Source of the DNA: Chryseobacterium sp. SN22 | Lineage (GTDB): Bacteria; Bacteroidota; Bacteroidia; Flavobacteriales; Weeksellaceae | Direction of reading: 5' to 3' | NCBI RefSeq assembly: GCF_008329705.1 | Contig: NZ_VTSX01000014.1 | Location: forward strand, 62,001 to 126,000 | Length of the DNA stretch: 64,000 nucleotides | Shown here: positions 8,511 to 15,699 of the stretch, piece after piece | Layout: each line of letters opens with the position of its first letter | How positions within the stretch are numbered: position 1 is the stretch's first letter | Position numbers and translations under genes: made by a program | Notes under the pieces: model-generated | What the model was told of the DNA's origin: nothing | Databases searched by the model: none | What the model saw: the letters and a program-made list of their open reading frames with translations, nothing else

Positions 8511-8825
8511 TTAAATCTGATTAGGATCCCAAACACCATATGACGCGGGTTTCCATGTACCATTCTCATATCCTTTAATATAGTAATCAACATCCATAGC
8601 AGTACCAAATGGAATAACAATACCGGTATCATTTTTAATCAAAAAAGGCCCATTACCTGCCAATCGATGTTTCTTATAATCTTTAGCTCCATAAAAATAA
8701 ATTCTTCCATAAGGTTTATCAATTATAATATCTTTGGGAATAATTAATTCTACGTTTATATTTTCAGATATCATTTTTACATATCTTTCCGCGATTTTAT
8801 CTATTTCTTTTCTGTTTAATATCAT
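8511..8825 (-). CDS. YrhB/Imm35-type immunity protein
   Basis: 104 residues, intact. N-terminal helix 'EIDKIAERYVKMI', then a strand with 'KPYGRIYFYGAKDYKKHRLA', then the family core 'GNGPFLIKNDTGIVIPFGTA' and 'YYIKGYENGTWKP'. E. coli YrhB has the same pattern (AGNAPFIIDKDSG...LGTA...EEYLQDYE). Cytosolic, predicted to bind and neutralise a toxin domain. Closest in the window to the 10549 and 9470 copies, with which it shares the C-terminal 'WDPNQI' extension (lost by a nonsense codon in 9470). Confidence 0.8.
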   Translation of the reverse strand: MILNRKEIDKIAERYVKMISENINVELIIPKDIIIDKPYGRIYFYGAKDYKKHRLAGNGPFLIKNDTGIVIPFGTAMDVDYYIKGYENGTWKPASYGVWDPNQI

Positions 8826-8864
8826 TAGTATTCATATTGTGAAATGAAATTAAATTCATTGACT

Positions 8865-9016
8865 TTACAATTCAAAAAAGTCAGCTATTTCCATATATCT
8901 GTGAGACCTTGTATATATAATAAATCTAAAGTGTCCGCATTCGCATAAACATGGAATGATTTTCCATAAATATCATCTGATAGACTTACAACAACATCTT
9001 TTACAGAATCATCTCT
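8865..9016 (-). pseudogene. Second, 5'-truncated copy of the 103-residue immunity-like gene
   Basis: About 150 bases closely match 7395-7551. Relative to that copy it lacks one codon (in the Val run), keeps His at the position of the other copy's nonsense codon, and has a one-base deletion inside the 'GPHRY' region that shifts the end out of frame. The 5' half is missing: homology stops at 9016, where the terminator-tail repeat begins. Non-functional. Confidence 0.65.
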
Positions 9017-9017
9017 T

Positions 9018-9093
9018 TAGTCATGGAAATTACCCTTATTTATCAAATAATAATATAATTTAGTGAAAAATAAAAAAGCCACCCAAAGGTGGC
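9018..9093 (-). repeat. Terminator-tail repeat, copy 2
   Basis: A perfect hairpin GCCACC-CAAA-GGTGGC (9078-9093) is followed on the minus strand by six T and an AT-rich tail ending in TTTCCATGACTAAAG. The same arrangement, tail included, lies at 10142-10206. It serves as the rho-independent terminator of the 9100-9426 gene. Confidence 0.75.
9072..9093 (-). terminator. Rho-independent terminator of Imm35-type gene
   Basis: Six-base-pair GC-rich stem (9078-9083 with 9088-9093), four-base loop, then TTTTTT on the minus strand, 6 bases after the stop of the 9100-9426 gene. Confidence 0.85.
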
Positions 9094-9099
9094 TGTGCA

Positions 9100-9426
9100 T
9101 TATTCCAGGCTACTATTTGACCCTAAAATGTTAGTAAATCTTCCTGCTTCGTATTCTTGAATATAATATTCTTCAGATTTGCTGGTTCCAAATACGACAA
9201 TGTTTCCTGTTTTGTTTTCTACCAAGAAAGGAGCATTCCCAAGTAAAGTATTATAATCATCATTTCTAGTGTCATTATATTTTTTGGTATTGTAGAAAAA
9301 TATAATACCATAAGGCTTTTTTATTGCCTCATTATCTAAAATGACAAGATCTAATCCACTTTTCTCTTTTCTTTGTTTCACGTAATTTTTTGCGATTTCT
9401 ATGACTTGTTGTTCTGTTAACATCAT
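9100..9426 (-). CDS. YrhB/Imm35-type immunity protein
   Basis: 108 residues from 'MMLTEQQVIEIAKNYVKQ'. The open frame extends upstream to 9531, but that part is out-of-frame sequence of the neighbouring copy; paralogues start at MLT, so 9426 (or 9423) is chosen. Core 'LLGNAPFLVENKTGNIVVFG' and 'YYIQEYEAGRF' intact, with a unique tail 'TNILGSNSSLE'. Belongs with the 9799, 8186 and 10213 copies ('EYEAG' ending) rather than the 'WDPNQI' group. It has its own terminator. Confidence 0.8.
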   Translation of the reverse strand: MMLTEQQVIEIAKNYVKQRKEKSGLDLVILDNEAIKKPYGIIFFYNTKKYNDTRNDDYNTLLGNAPFLVENKTGNIVVFGTSKSEEYYIQEYEAGRFTNILGSNSSLE

Positions 9427-9469
9427 GATTTTTAATATAAGAGTAAATCTATTAATTTTGATTAGGATC

Positions 9470-9773
9470 TCAAACACCGTATGACGCAGGTTTCCATGTA
9501 CCATCCTCATATCCTTTAATATAGTAATCAATATCCATAGCAGTAACCAAATGGAATAACAATGCCGGTATCATTTTTAACCATAAAAGGTCCATTTTCT
9601 GCCAATCGATGTTTCTTGTAATCTTTAGCATGGTAATAATAAATATTTCCATAAGATTTTTTAATTGTAAAGTCATTGTTCACCATTAACTCTACATTAA
9701 TTTCTTTTTTTATTTGCTTTATATACTTATTTGCTATATCCAGCATTTGATTGTCTGTTAGCGATTGACTCAA
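9470..9773 (-). pseudogene. YrhB/Imm35-type immunity gene with lost ATG, frameshift and nonsense codon
   Basis: Very close to the 8511-8825 gene. The ATG is absent (a TTG at 9773 gives 'SQSLTDNQMLDIANKY'). One extra A in the run near 9550 shifts the frame after 'IVIPFG'. In the restored frame 'TAMDIDYYIKGYEDGTWKP' and 'ASYGV' follow, and the Trp codon before 'DPNQI' is TGA. Three independent lesions make real decay more likely than a sequencing error. Confidence 0.75.
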
Positions 9774-9798
9774 ATGGAAAAATTGTGATTTTAAAAAA

Positions 9799-10092
9799 TT
9801 AAAAGTATTTTCCCGCTTCATATTCTTTAATATATTCATCCATACTTCTGGATGTTCCAAATTCTATCATTTTGCCAGTGCTCTTTTCTATTAAAAAAGG
9901 GGCATTTCCTAAAAGTTTTTCTTCCCAATTTTTAGTTTCCCAATATTTTTTTGAATGATATATAAAGTATATTCCATAATTTTTTTTGATCATTAATTCC
10001 TGTGGAAGAACAAGAGGTTCTCCGATTTTTGGTTCAAGGGTTGCTAAATAAGTATTAGCAACCTCTATTATTTCATTTTCTGATAACATCAT
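9799..10092 (-). CDS. YrhB/Imm35-type immunity protein
   Basis: 97 residues, intact: 'MMLSENEIIEVANTYLATLE', then 'KKNYGIYFIYHSKKYWETKN', then the core 'LLGNAPFLIEKSTGKMIEFG' and 'MDEYIKEYEAGKYF'. Length and ending match E. coli YrhB closely. Predicted cytosolic immunity protein. In the array it stands between two broken copies. Confidence 0.8.
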   Translation of the reverse strand: MMLSENEIIEVANTYLATLEPKIGEPLVLPQELMIKKNYGIYFIYHSKKYWETKNWEEKLLGNAPFLIEKSTGKMIEFGTSRSMDEYIKEYEAGKYF

Positions 10093-10141
10093 ATTAACTT
10101 TTTTCTATTGCTTATTCAGCTATTAAATAAATATCCTTTCA

Positions 10142-10206
10142 CTTAGTCATGGAAAATTAATTTATTTTATCAAATATCAAATAACAAAAAACCACCTGAG
10201 GGTGGC
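10142..10206 (-). repeat. Terminator-tail repeat, copy 1
   Basis: Hairpin CCACC-TGAG-GGTGG (10192-10205), then T-rich sequence and the tail TTGATATTTGATAAAATAA ... TTTTCCATGACTAAG on the minus strand. It is the same block as at 9018-9093 and partly at 8070-8124. It follows the broken 10213-10531 copy and acts as its terminator. Confidence 0.7.
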
Positions 10207-10212
10207 TATAAG

Positions 10213-10531
10213 TTATTGAAAATCGCTGAGCCTCGGCATATCCGGCCATCTTCCTGCTTCGTATTCCTGAATATAGTAGTCAATGGATCTATTTGTCCCA
10301 AACACTATAATTTGACCAGTTTTACTTTCTACTAAGAATGGGGATTATCCTATTAGCTTGGTTTTTTCTATTTTTGTCTTCTATAAATTTTTTTGAGTTA
10401 AAATAAAATATTATTCCATTCTCTTTTTGAATTGAACGTTCCTCTGCAATAGTAAGTTCTATTTCCCATTTTTGACTTAGTTTTCTTATATAATCTTTTG
10501 CGATTGCGATAATTTTTATTTCTATTAGCAT
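10213..10531 (-). pseudogene. YrhB/Imm35-type immunity gene, frameshift plus nonsense
   Basis: The first 60 or so codons read normally ('EIKIIAIAKDYIRKLSQKW', 'IIFYFNSKKFIEDKN'), then the frame shifts. The restored frame reads 'KLIG', a TAA where the Asn of 'GNAPF' should be, then 'PFLVESKTGQIIVFGTNRS', 'YYIQEYEAGRWPDMPRLSDF' and a stop at 10213. The last bases (TTATTGAAAATCGCTGAG on the plus strand) recur at 8133-8150, a relic of another copy. Confidence 0.75.
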
Positions 10532-10548
10532 ATGGATTTTTACAAATA

Positions 10549-10857
10549 TTAAATCTGATTAGGATCCCAAACGCCATGAGTGCTAGGTTTCCATGTACCG
10601 TCTTCATATCCTGTTATATAATATTCTACATCATTAGAAGTTCCAAATTGAATGACTAAGCCAGTATCATTTTTTACGAGAAATGGCCCATTACCCGCTA
10701 AACGATATTTAGAGTCTTTTGGTCCATAAGAATAGATATTTCCATAAGGCTTAATTATTGTAAGTTGTTCAAAAATAATTAGTTCTATATTTATTTCTTC
10801 TTCGTTTAATTTTATGTATTTTTTTGCTATTTCTAGCATTTCTATTGCTGTTAACAT
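10549..10857 (-). CDS. YrhB/Imm35-type immunity protein, adjacent to the toxin
   Basis: 102 residues: 'MLTAIEMLEIAKKYIKLNEE', 'IIKPYGNIYSYGPKDSKYRL', core 'AGNGPFLVKNDTGLVIQFGT', 'YYITGYEDGTWKPSTHGVWD'. It starts 7 bases after the toxin stop, the usual place for the immunity partner of the current toxin tip. I infer that this copy protects against the papain-fold domain and that the others are older or surplus immunities. Imm35/YrhB proteins are known from polymorphic-toxin surveys as immunity proteins found in polyimmunity loci. Confidence 0.82.
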   Translation of the reverse strand: MLTAIEMLEIAKKYIKLNEEEINIELIIFEQLTIIKPYGNIYSYGPKDSKYRLAGNGPFLVKNDTGLVIQFGTSNDVEYYITGYEDGTWKPSTHGVWDPNQI

Positions 10858-10864
10858 AATTTTT

Positions 10865-13474
10865 TTAATTTATTTTTAAATATTCAAAATATTTATAATC
10901 TCCTATTTTAGCGATTGTTCCAAATTGCCCATCAATGAATTTTGTTCCATTTTTTTTAGTAATATTAAAAACATGCCCTTTTGGGTCTAATTTGTTTTTG
11001 TAACAATATACAATTCCTATTTCACCTTCAATCATATTTTTCTTAAGATCATCAATGGTTGTAGGAACGAAAGAACTATTATATATTTCTTCTAAGACAT
11101 CAACATTTTGTCCTTTAGAGTGTAATGCAGCAGAAAAATTTCCGGTTTCTAAGTATTCTACTACTTTTTGAACTACATTAACACAATTAGAATCAGAAAT
11201 CATCACAACCTCTCTATCAACTATATGATGATTAAAATAAGGTAATACATCATAAATATAATCAATTGCATTTTCAGCAGTGATTGTAGTTTCCTCAAGA
11301 ACTTTTAGCCCAGCTTTAAATTCATCTGCGGTAAGGCTAATGCGTGGTATAGTATTCTCCGCCATCCCAGCAAGCCGGCTAAATTCTTCCTCAAGTTTGC
11401 CAATATCTCCTCCTGCTTTTCTATAGACATAATCTAAAAAAATATTGGTTCTTGCAGATGACTTTCCTTTGAAAAATAATTTTCCCTTATGAAGTACGCC
11501 TATCTCTTTCGCAGCATTCTCCACAAAAAGCACTCTCAGCTTTTCAAAATCAGCAGCATGCGTGGTGATGCTTTTTATACCATCCTTTGAAAGAACGCTT
11601 AATCCGTTTTTAGAATAATTTCTTAAAGGAAACGAATATAATGCATTTTTAAGTAACTTTTGTAAGCTTTCCTGTTGACGCGGATATCTGGATGTATATA
11701 GGACTTCTACGGTAACATCCAGTGCTTTTTCTGCCTTTGGCAACATGCTCGCCATGGCACTTGCTGTGCCTTGGGCTAAATAGATGTCATCCCATAACTC
11801 CAGAAGTTTTTTCCCCTTAGTGGTGAATTTAAGTTCATCTCTGAGCCGGGTCTCTATATAAAAATCTGAAAGGGCCACTCCGATGTCTGCATAAGCCGCA
11901 TATAAAGGCAATCCCGAGACTCCGGATTCAATGGTTGCCAGACTGGCTGAAATTACCATGAGATCCGCGGCGACGCGGAGACACTTCAACGCATCTTCAG
12001 CAGCTTTTCTCTGAGCGATATGATAAAGAAATAAGGCCGGGACTTCAGTATCGGTTTCACGGGTCTGAACCTTACCGGTACGAAGTTTTTCCTTTTCATA
12101 CACTTTCAAGTGCAACATATCCAGAGGTCTGAATTCTCCGTTTTCAATTTCATTTTCAGCTTCAATTTTCTCTGTTTTCAGATTAAATACTTTTACCGTA
12201 TTGATCAGGGTGACGATATTATCCAGGTCTCCTTCCATCAAATATCCCGTAAGCTCACAATGTCTTTCTATCGTATCAGAATCCCTGCTGACGCCCAATG
12301 CGAAAAGAGAACCTCTCTGCAGAGGTTGGTGGGTATCATCCGTTGCATGTTGAGCCTGCATGAAAGCGGTAACATAGATGACAAAAAGCTCTTTGTTTTC
12401 AAACAACTGACCATGGGCAGCCTGATTAATACCTGAAATAATACCTTTTCCCATGTACACACTTTCTCCATCCAGAGAATGATAAATGTGAAGAATGAGC
12501 TTAGGGTCGTTTTTAATCTTTCGATAAACGAATTCCCCGGATATTGCCGTAAGGATACGGATTGCATACCGGCTCTTATCTCTGAACGGCTCTGCTGCCA
12601 GAGCAGCGGCTTTGCCTATTGAATCTACATTACGGATTAATTGGGAATCAAAATTTAAAAACTGTAAAAAATGATCCCATAACAGCTCGTCTGAAAGCTT
12701 CTTTGCTTTTCCTTTATAATCCACTCCGGTCAGGGCAAAATTTGGAAGCTGGTTATAAAAGAACATCAGGTCATCAATAGAGGTAAGTCCGTTTCCGGCC
12801 TCTTCAAAATGGGATATAAGTGCAACCTGTGCCTCCTGTCGATGGTACGGAAAAAGGTAAGTGATAGCCGCCATATAGTCTTCTGCATCACTCAGCCTGA
12901 TTTGTATGGCATCAGGAGATTCTGAAGAATAATGAACAGTGGCTTCCGTCTCATTTATTACGGTTTTTGTGGCTTCCCGATGATAATTACGATAAGGGAT
13001 GTTGATGGTGCATTCTATCTTTCTCTCCCGGATTCTGATCGCCGTATGATGGGTATATTTTCGGGGGTCAATATAACCCGGGCTTACATTCACCCAGACC
13101 TTTTTGTCAATACGTTCCAGAAAAGAGTTTTGAAATTGTTTTTCATCCAATTTAGGCTCCCGGATAATTAATTTCTCAATCATTTTAGCCTTTACTCTTA
13201 CATTATCGATCTTTGCCGGAGGGATTTCTTTCAGATTTACTTTTTCTACTTCCTGAGAATAATTGATGAAATTTTTCTCCGCATCAAACAGGTAGGTGTT
13301 GAAATCTGTTGAAGAAGCGAGTAATGAGAAAATCTTTCTTTCATCCACCCACAGGTTGGTAAAAAAGGGTTCTATGGAATTGGTGGCAATTTTTTCTCCT
13401 CTCATATCGGCCCATATCTCCCGGGCGATCTTATCAAAATCGTCCATTCCTTTTAAAGTATTTTTAAAATTCAT
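10865..13474 (-). CDS. Polymorphic toxin with C-terminal papain-fold domain
   Basis: 869 residues. The last ~135 residues form a papain-fold toxin domain with the expected catalytic order: Cys764 ('DSNCVNVV'), His834 ('KGHVFNI') and Asp848/Gln850 ('FIDGQ'). Such Tox-PL domains act as peptidases or Gln deamidases on target proteins. The first ~730 residues are mostly helical with a beta-rich stretch at about 120-180; I recognise no Rhs, PAAR, LXG or hemagglutinin repeats and no signal peptide, so the export route is not visible (a type VI-like or contractile system is possible). The C-terminal ~150 residues are more AT-rich than the rest, suggesting an exchanged tip. Seven immunity-like genes follow. 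Confidence 0.75.
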   Translation of the reverse strand: MNFKNTLKGMDDFDKIAREIWADMRGEKIATNSIEPFFTNLWVDERKIFSLLASSTDFNTYLFDAEKNFINYSQEVEKVNLKEIPPAKIDNVRVKAKMIEKLIIREPKLDEKQFQNSFLERIDKKVWVNVSPGYIDPRKYTHHTAIRIRERKIECTINIPYRNYHREATKTVINETEATVHYSSESPDAIQIRLSDAEDYMAAITYLFPYHRQEAQVALISHFEEAGNGLTSIDDLMFFYNQLPNFALTGVDYKGKAKKLSDELLWDHFLQFLNFDSQLIRNVDSIGKAAALAAEPFRDKSRYAIRILTAISGEFVYRKIKNDPKLILHIYHSLDGESVYMGKGIISGINQAAHGQLFENKELFVIYVTAFMQAQHATDDTHQPLQRGSLFALGVSRDSDTIERHCELTGYLMEGDLDNIVTLINTVKVFNLKTEKIEAENEIENGEFRPLDMLHLKVYEKEKLRTGKVQTRETDTEVPALFLYHIAQRKAAEDALKCLRVAADLMVISASLATIESGVSGLPLYAAYADIGVALSDFYIETRLRDELKFTTKGKKLLELWDDIYLAQGTASAMASMLPKAEKALDVTVEVLYTSRYPRQQESLQKLLKNALYSFPLRNYSKNGLSVLSKDGIKSITTHAADFEKLRVLFVENAAKEIGVLHKGKLFFKGKSSARTNIFLDYVYRKAGGDIGKLEEEFSRLAGMAENTIPRISLTADEFKAGLKVLEETTITAENAIDYIYDVLPYFNHHIVDREVVMISDSNCVNVVQKVVEYLETGNFSAALHSKGQNVDVLEEIYNSSFVPTTIDDLKKNMIEGEIGIVYCYKNKLDPKGHVFNITKKNGTKFIDGQFGTIAKIGDYKYFEYLKIN

Positions 13475-13673
13475 AGTCAGGTTTTTTCATGATTAATATT
13501 TTATGATGGTTTACTTAATGGTTTCAGATGAATAATGGTTTCAGCCACTATCTCAACCTTTCCGATGCAAAGATCAATGCCGGTAACGACAAAACTTGAC
13601 GTATAAAAAATAATTTTTGAAAATCCAATAACAATATTTTAACCAGGAAGCCGGACTTTATTTTTAAGGTTCA

Positions 13674-13707
13674 TTGTTCAATAGTCTTTTAATTTTAAAT
13701 AAATTTG
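13674..13707 (+). promoter_or_regulatory. Promoter of the flexirubin ligase gene
   Basis: TTG (13674-13676), 23-base spacer, then TAAATTTG (13700-13707), matching the flavobacterial -33/-7 consensus, 22 bases before the TTG start of the ligase gene. The 254-base gap also separates it from the divergent toxin gene; no other clear signal was seen there. Confidence 0.55.
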
Positions 13708-13728
13708 TCCTCTAAAAAATAAGAAGCC

Positions 13729-15024
13729 TTGGAATTTCATCCATCCATCGAAAAAGCATCCGTTCAGGAGATAAAAAAAGTGCAGGAGCAGAAGCTTCAG
13801 GAGCTGTTGGCGTATCTTGAAATGCATTCGCCTTTTTACCAAAGGGTATTCAAAGAAAACAGTATTCAGGTTGCCGACATTCGGACCCTGGAAGATCTGC
13901 AGAAAATCCCGGTGACAACGAAAAATAATATCCAGCAGAACAATGACGACTTCTTCTGCATCACGCCGGATAAAATCGTGGATTACAGTACCACTTCCGG
14001 TACTTTAGGGGATCCTGTAACGTTCGGGTTGTCCGATAATGACCTGGAGCGGCTGGCGTATAATGAAGCGATTTCCTTTGCCTGTGCCGGAATTCAAAAA
14101 GGCGATGTGGTGCAGATGATTACGACCATCGACAAAAGGTTTATGGCCGGGCTGGCTTACTTTTTAGGATTACGGAAAATGGGAGCCAGCGTCGTCCGGA
14201 TGGGGCCGGGAATCCCGGAATTGCAATGGGATTCTATCTTCCGGTACAAACCGAAATACCTGATTACCGTTCCTTCCTTCCTATTGAAAATGATCGATTA
14301 TGCCGAAAAACACGGAATCGATTACCGGAATTCCAGTGTGTACGGAGCGGTGTGTATCGGCGAAAGCATCAAGAACCAGGATTTCACGGATAATATCTTA
14401 TCAAAAAAAATCAAAGAGAAATGGAATATCAAGCTTTTCTCAACCTATGCTTCCACCGAAATGAGTACGGCCTTTACGGAATGTGAACAGCAGATCGGAG
14501 GGCATCATCACCCAGAGCTGATCATCACGGAAATCCTTGATGATAACGAAAACCCGGTAAAAAAAGGAGAAAGCGGAGAATTGACCATTACCACTTTAGG
14601 AGTAGAAGCTCTGCCGTTACTGCGCTTTAAAACCGGCGACATCGTAAAAGCGTACTATGAGCCGTGCCCATGCGGAAGGAATACCATGAGGCTGGGACCA
14701 GTGCTCGGACGAAAACAGCAGATGATCAAATACAAAGGAACTACGCTCTATCCGCCGGCGATGAACGATATCCTGAACGATTTCAACAACATTCTGTGCT
14801 ACCAGATCGTTATCCAGTCGAATGAAATAGGGTTGGACGAAATTATCATTAAAATAAGTACAGACAGCGGTTCCGAAACGTTTGTAAATGAAGTAAGAGA
14901 TCATTTCCGGGCAAAATTAAGGGTAAGCCCGAAAATTGAAATTATCGATTTCGAGGTGTTGTCCAAAACCGTATTTCATCCGAACAGCAGGAAACCTATT
15001 ACTTTCATTGACTTAAGAAACTGA
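13729..15024 (+). CDS. Phenylacetate-CoA ligase-like AMP-forming enzyme
   Basis: 431-residue adenylating enzyme of the PaaK type. Motifs: P-loop 'TTSGTLGDP', 'YASTEMS', 'RFKTGDI', 'PCPCGR' (Cys pair typical of PaaK-like ligases) and 'LGRKQQMIKYKG'. It starts at TTG; the next in-frame Met falls inside the conserved N-terminal region. In flexirubin and aryl polyene loci such a ligase activates the aromatic starter, here most likely 4-coumarate from the ammonia-lyase encoded 2 kb downstream, for loading onto an ACP. Whether it transfers to CoA or directly to ACP cannot be read from sequence. Confidence 0.88.
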   Translation: MEFHPSIEKASVQEIKKVQEQKLQELLAYLEMHSPFYQRVFKENSIQVADIRTLEDLQKIPVTTKNNIQQNNDDFFCITPDKIVDYSTTSGTLGDPVTFGLSDNDLERLAYNEAISFACAGIQKGDVVQMITTIDKRFMAGLAYFLGLRKMGASVVRMGPGIPELQWDSIFRYKPKYLITVPSFLLKMIDYAEKHGIDYRNSSVYGAVCIGESIKNQDFTDNILSKKIKEKWNIKLFSTYASTEMSTAFTECEQQIGGHHHPELIITEILDDNENPVKKGESGELTITTLGVEALPLLRFKTGDIVKAYYEPCPCGRNTMRLGPVLGRKQQMIKYKGTTLYPPAMNDILNDFNNILCYQIVIQSNEIGLDEIIIKISTDSGSETFVNEVRDHFRAKLRVSPKIEIIDFEVLSKTVFHPNSRKPITFIDLRN

Positions 15025-15051
15025 GATTAACATTCTATCAATTAATGACAC

Positions 15052-15651
15052 ATGAAAAAATTAGCATTAGCCTTTTTGGTCTTCTTGACGGGCATGGCCT
15101 ACGCACAAAAAATGAAAGTGATTTCCGGTAATTTTGATTTCCTAAAAGGACAGACTGCGCTGAATCTGAAGATGGATTACAGCCACATGACCTTTTATAA
15201 GGAAAATATGGATGAGGCAGCCTACATTGCCAAACAGGAAAGCGATATCCGGAAAGCCGGTAAAAGTCCGGATGAATTTGAAAAGTGGAAAAAAGACTAG
15301 AAATATTCCAAGAACACTCAGTTTGTAGACAAATTTCTGGCACCGATGAATAAAAATACGGACATTAAAACCTCTGTCAACAATTTATCTGCAAAATATA
15401 CCCTGATTGTTGAAACCGTCTGGATTTATCCGGGATGGTTCGCAGGCATCATGAACCAGCCGTCGAAACTGAGCACGCTTCTTAAATTTGTAGAAACCGC
15501 AGATCCTTCCCGTGTTCTGCTGGAAATTGAAAGCAAAAATGCGCCCGGCGATAATTTTGTAGGATTGCCAAATAATAACGACCGGATTTCGGAGGGATAT
15601 GCCAAAACAGCAAAGACTTTGGCTCATATGATCGAAAAGAAGACCCGATAA
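15052..15651 (+). pseudogene. Secreted flexirubin-locus protein split by an in-frame TAG
   Basis: A signal-peptide protein ('MKKLALAFLVFLTGMAYAQ') reads to TAG at 15298-15300. The same frame continues without a break ('KYSKNTQFVDKFLAP' ...) to a stop at 15649-15651, giving 199 codons in all. The stop most simply derives from a Trp TGG. The product would be a small periplasmic or outer-membrane-facing protein of unknown family, following the ligase by 27 bases. If the stop is real the protein is lost; ATG codons after it could only give a leaderless fragment. Confidence 0.7.
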
Positions 15652-15669
15652 AAAATCAGATAAAAAGAA

Positions 15670-15699
15670 ATACGCTTCCGGTTTGGAAGCGTATTTTTT
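15670..15699. terminator. Bidirectional terminator between convergent genes
   Basis: Ten-base-pair stem ATACGCTTCC (15670-15679) / GGAAGCGTAT (15685-15694) with a 5-base loop and T runs on both strands. It separates the ligase unit from the oppositely oriented flavoprotein gene, whose stop codon it touches. Confidence 0.9.

Noticed and set aside
8414-8632. 72-residue minus-strand frame between two immunity copies
   Set aside because: It is a mixed out-of-frame reading of the end of the 8511 gene and the start of the 8186 copy.
9427-9531. N-terminal extension of the 9100-9426 immunity gene to 143 residues
   Set aside because: The added 35 residues are the neighbouring broken copy read in the wrong frame; paralogues start at MLT.
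10398-10607. 69-residue minus-strand frame overlapping two immunity copies
   Set aside because: Another out-of-frame reading across the 10549 gene end and the 10213 copy; no family features.
7300-10860. Possible CRISPR or tandem-repeat array
   Set aside because: The repetition comes from ~300-base paralogous genes, not from short direct repeats with spacers.
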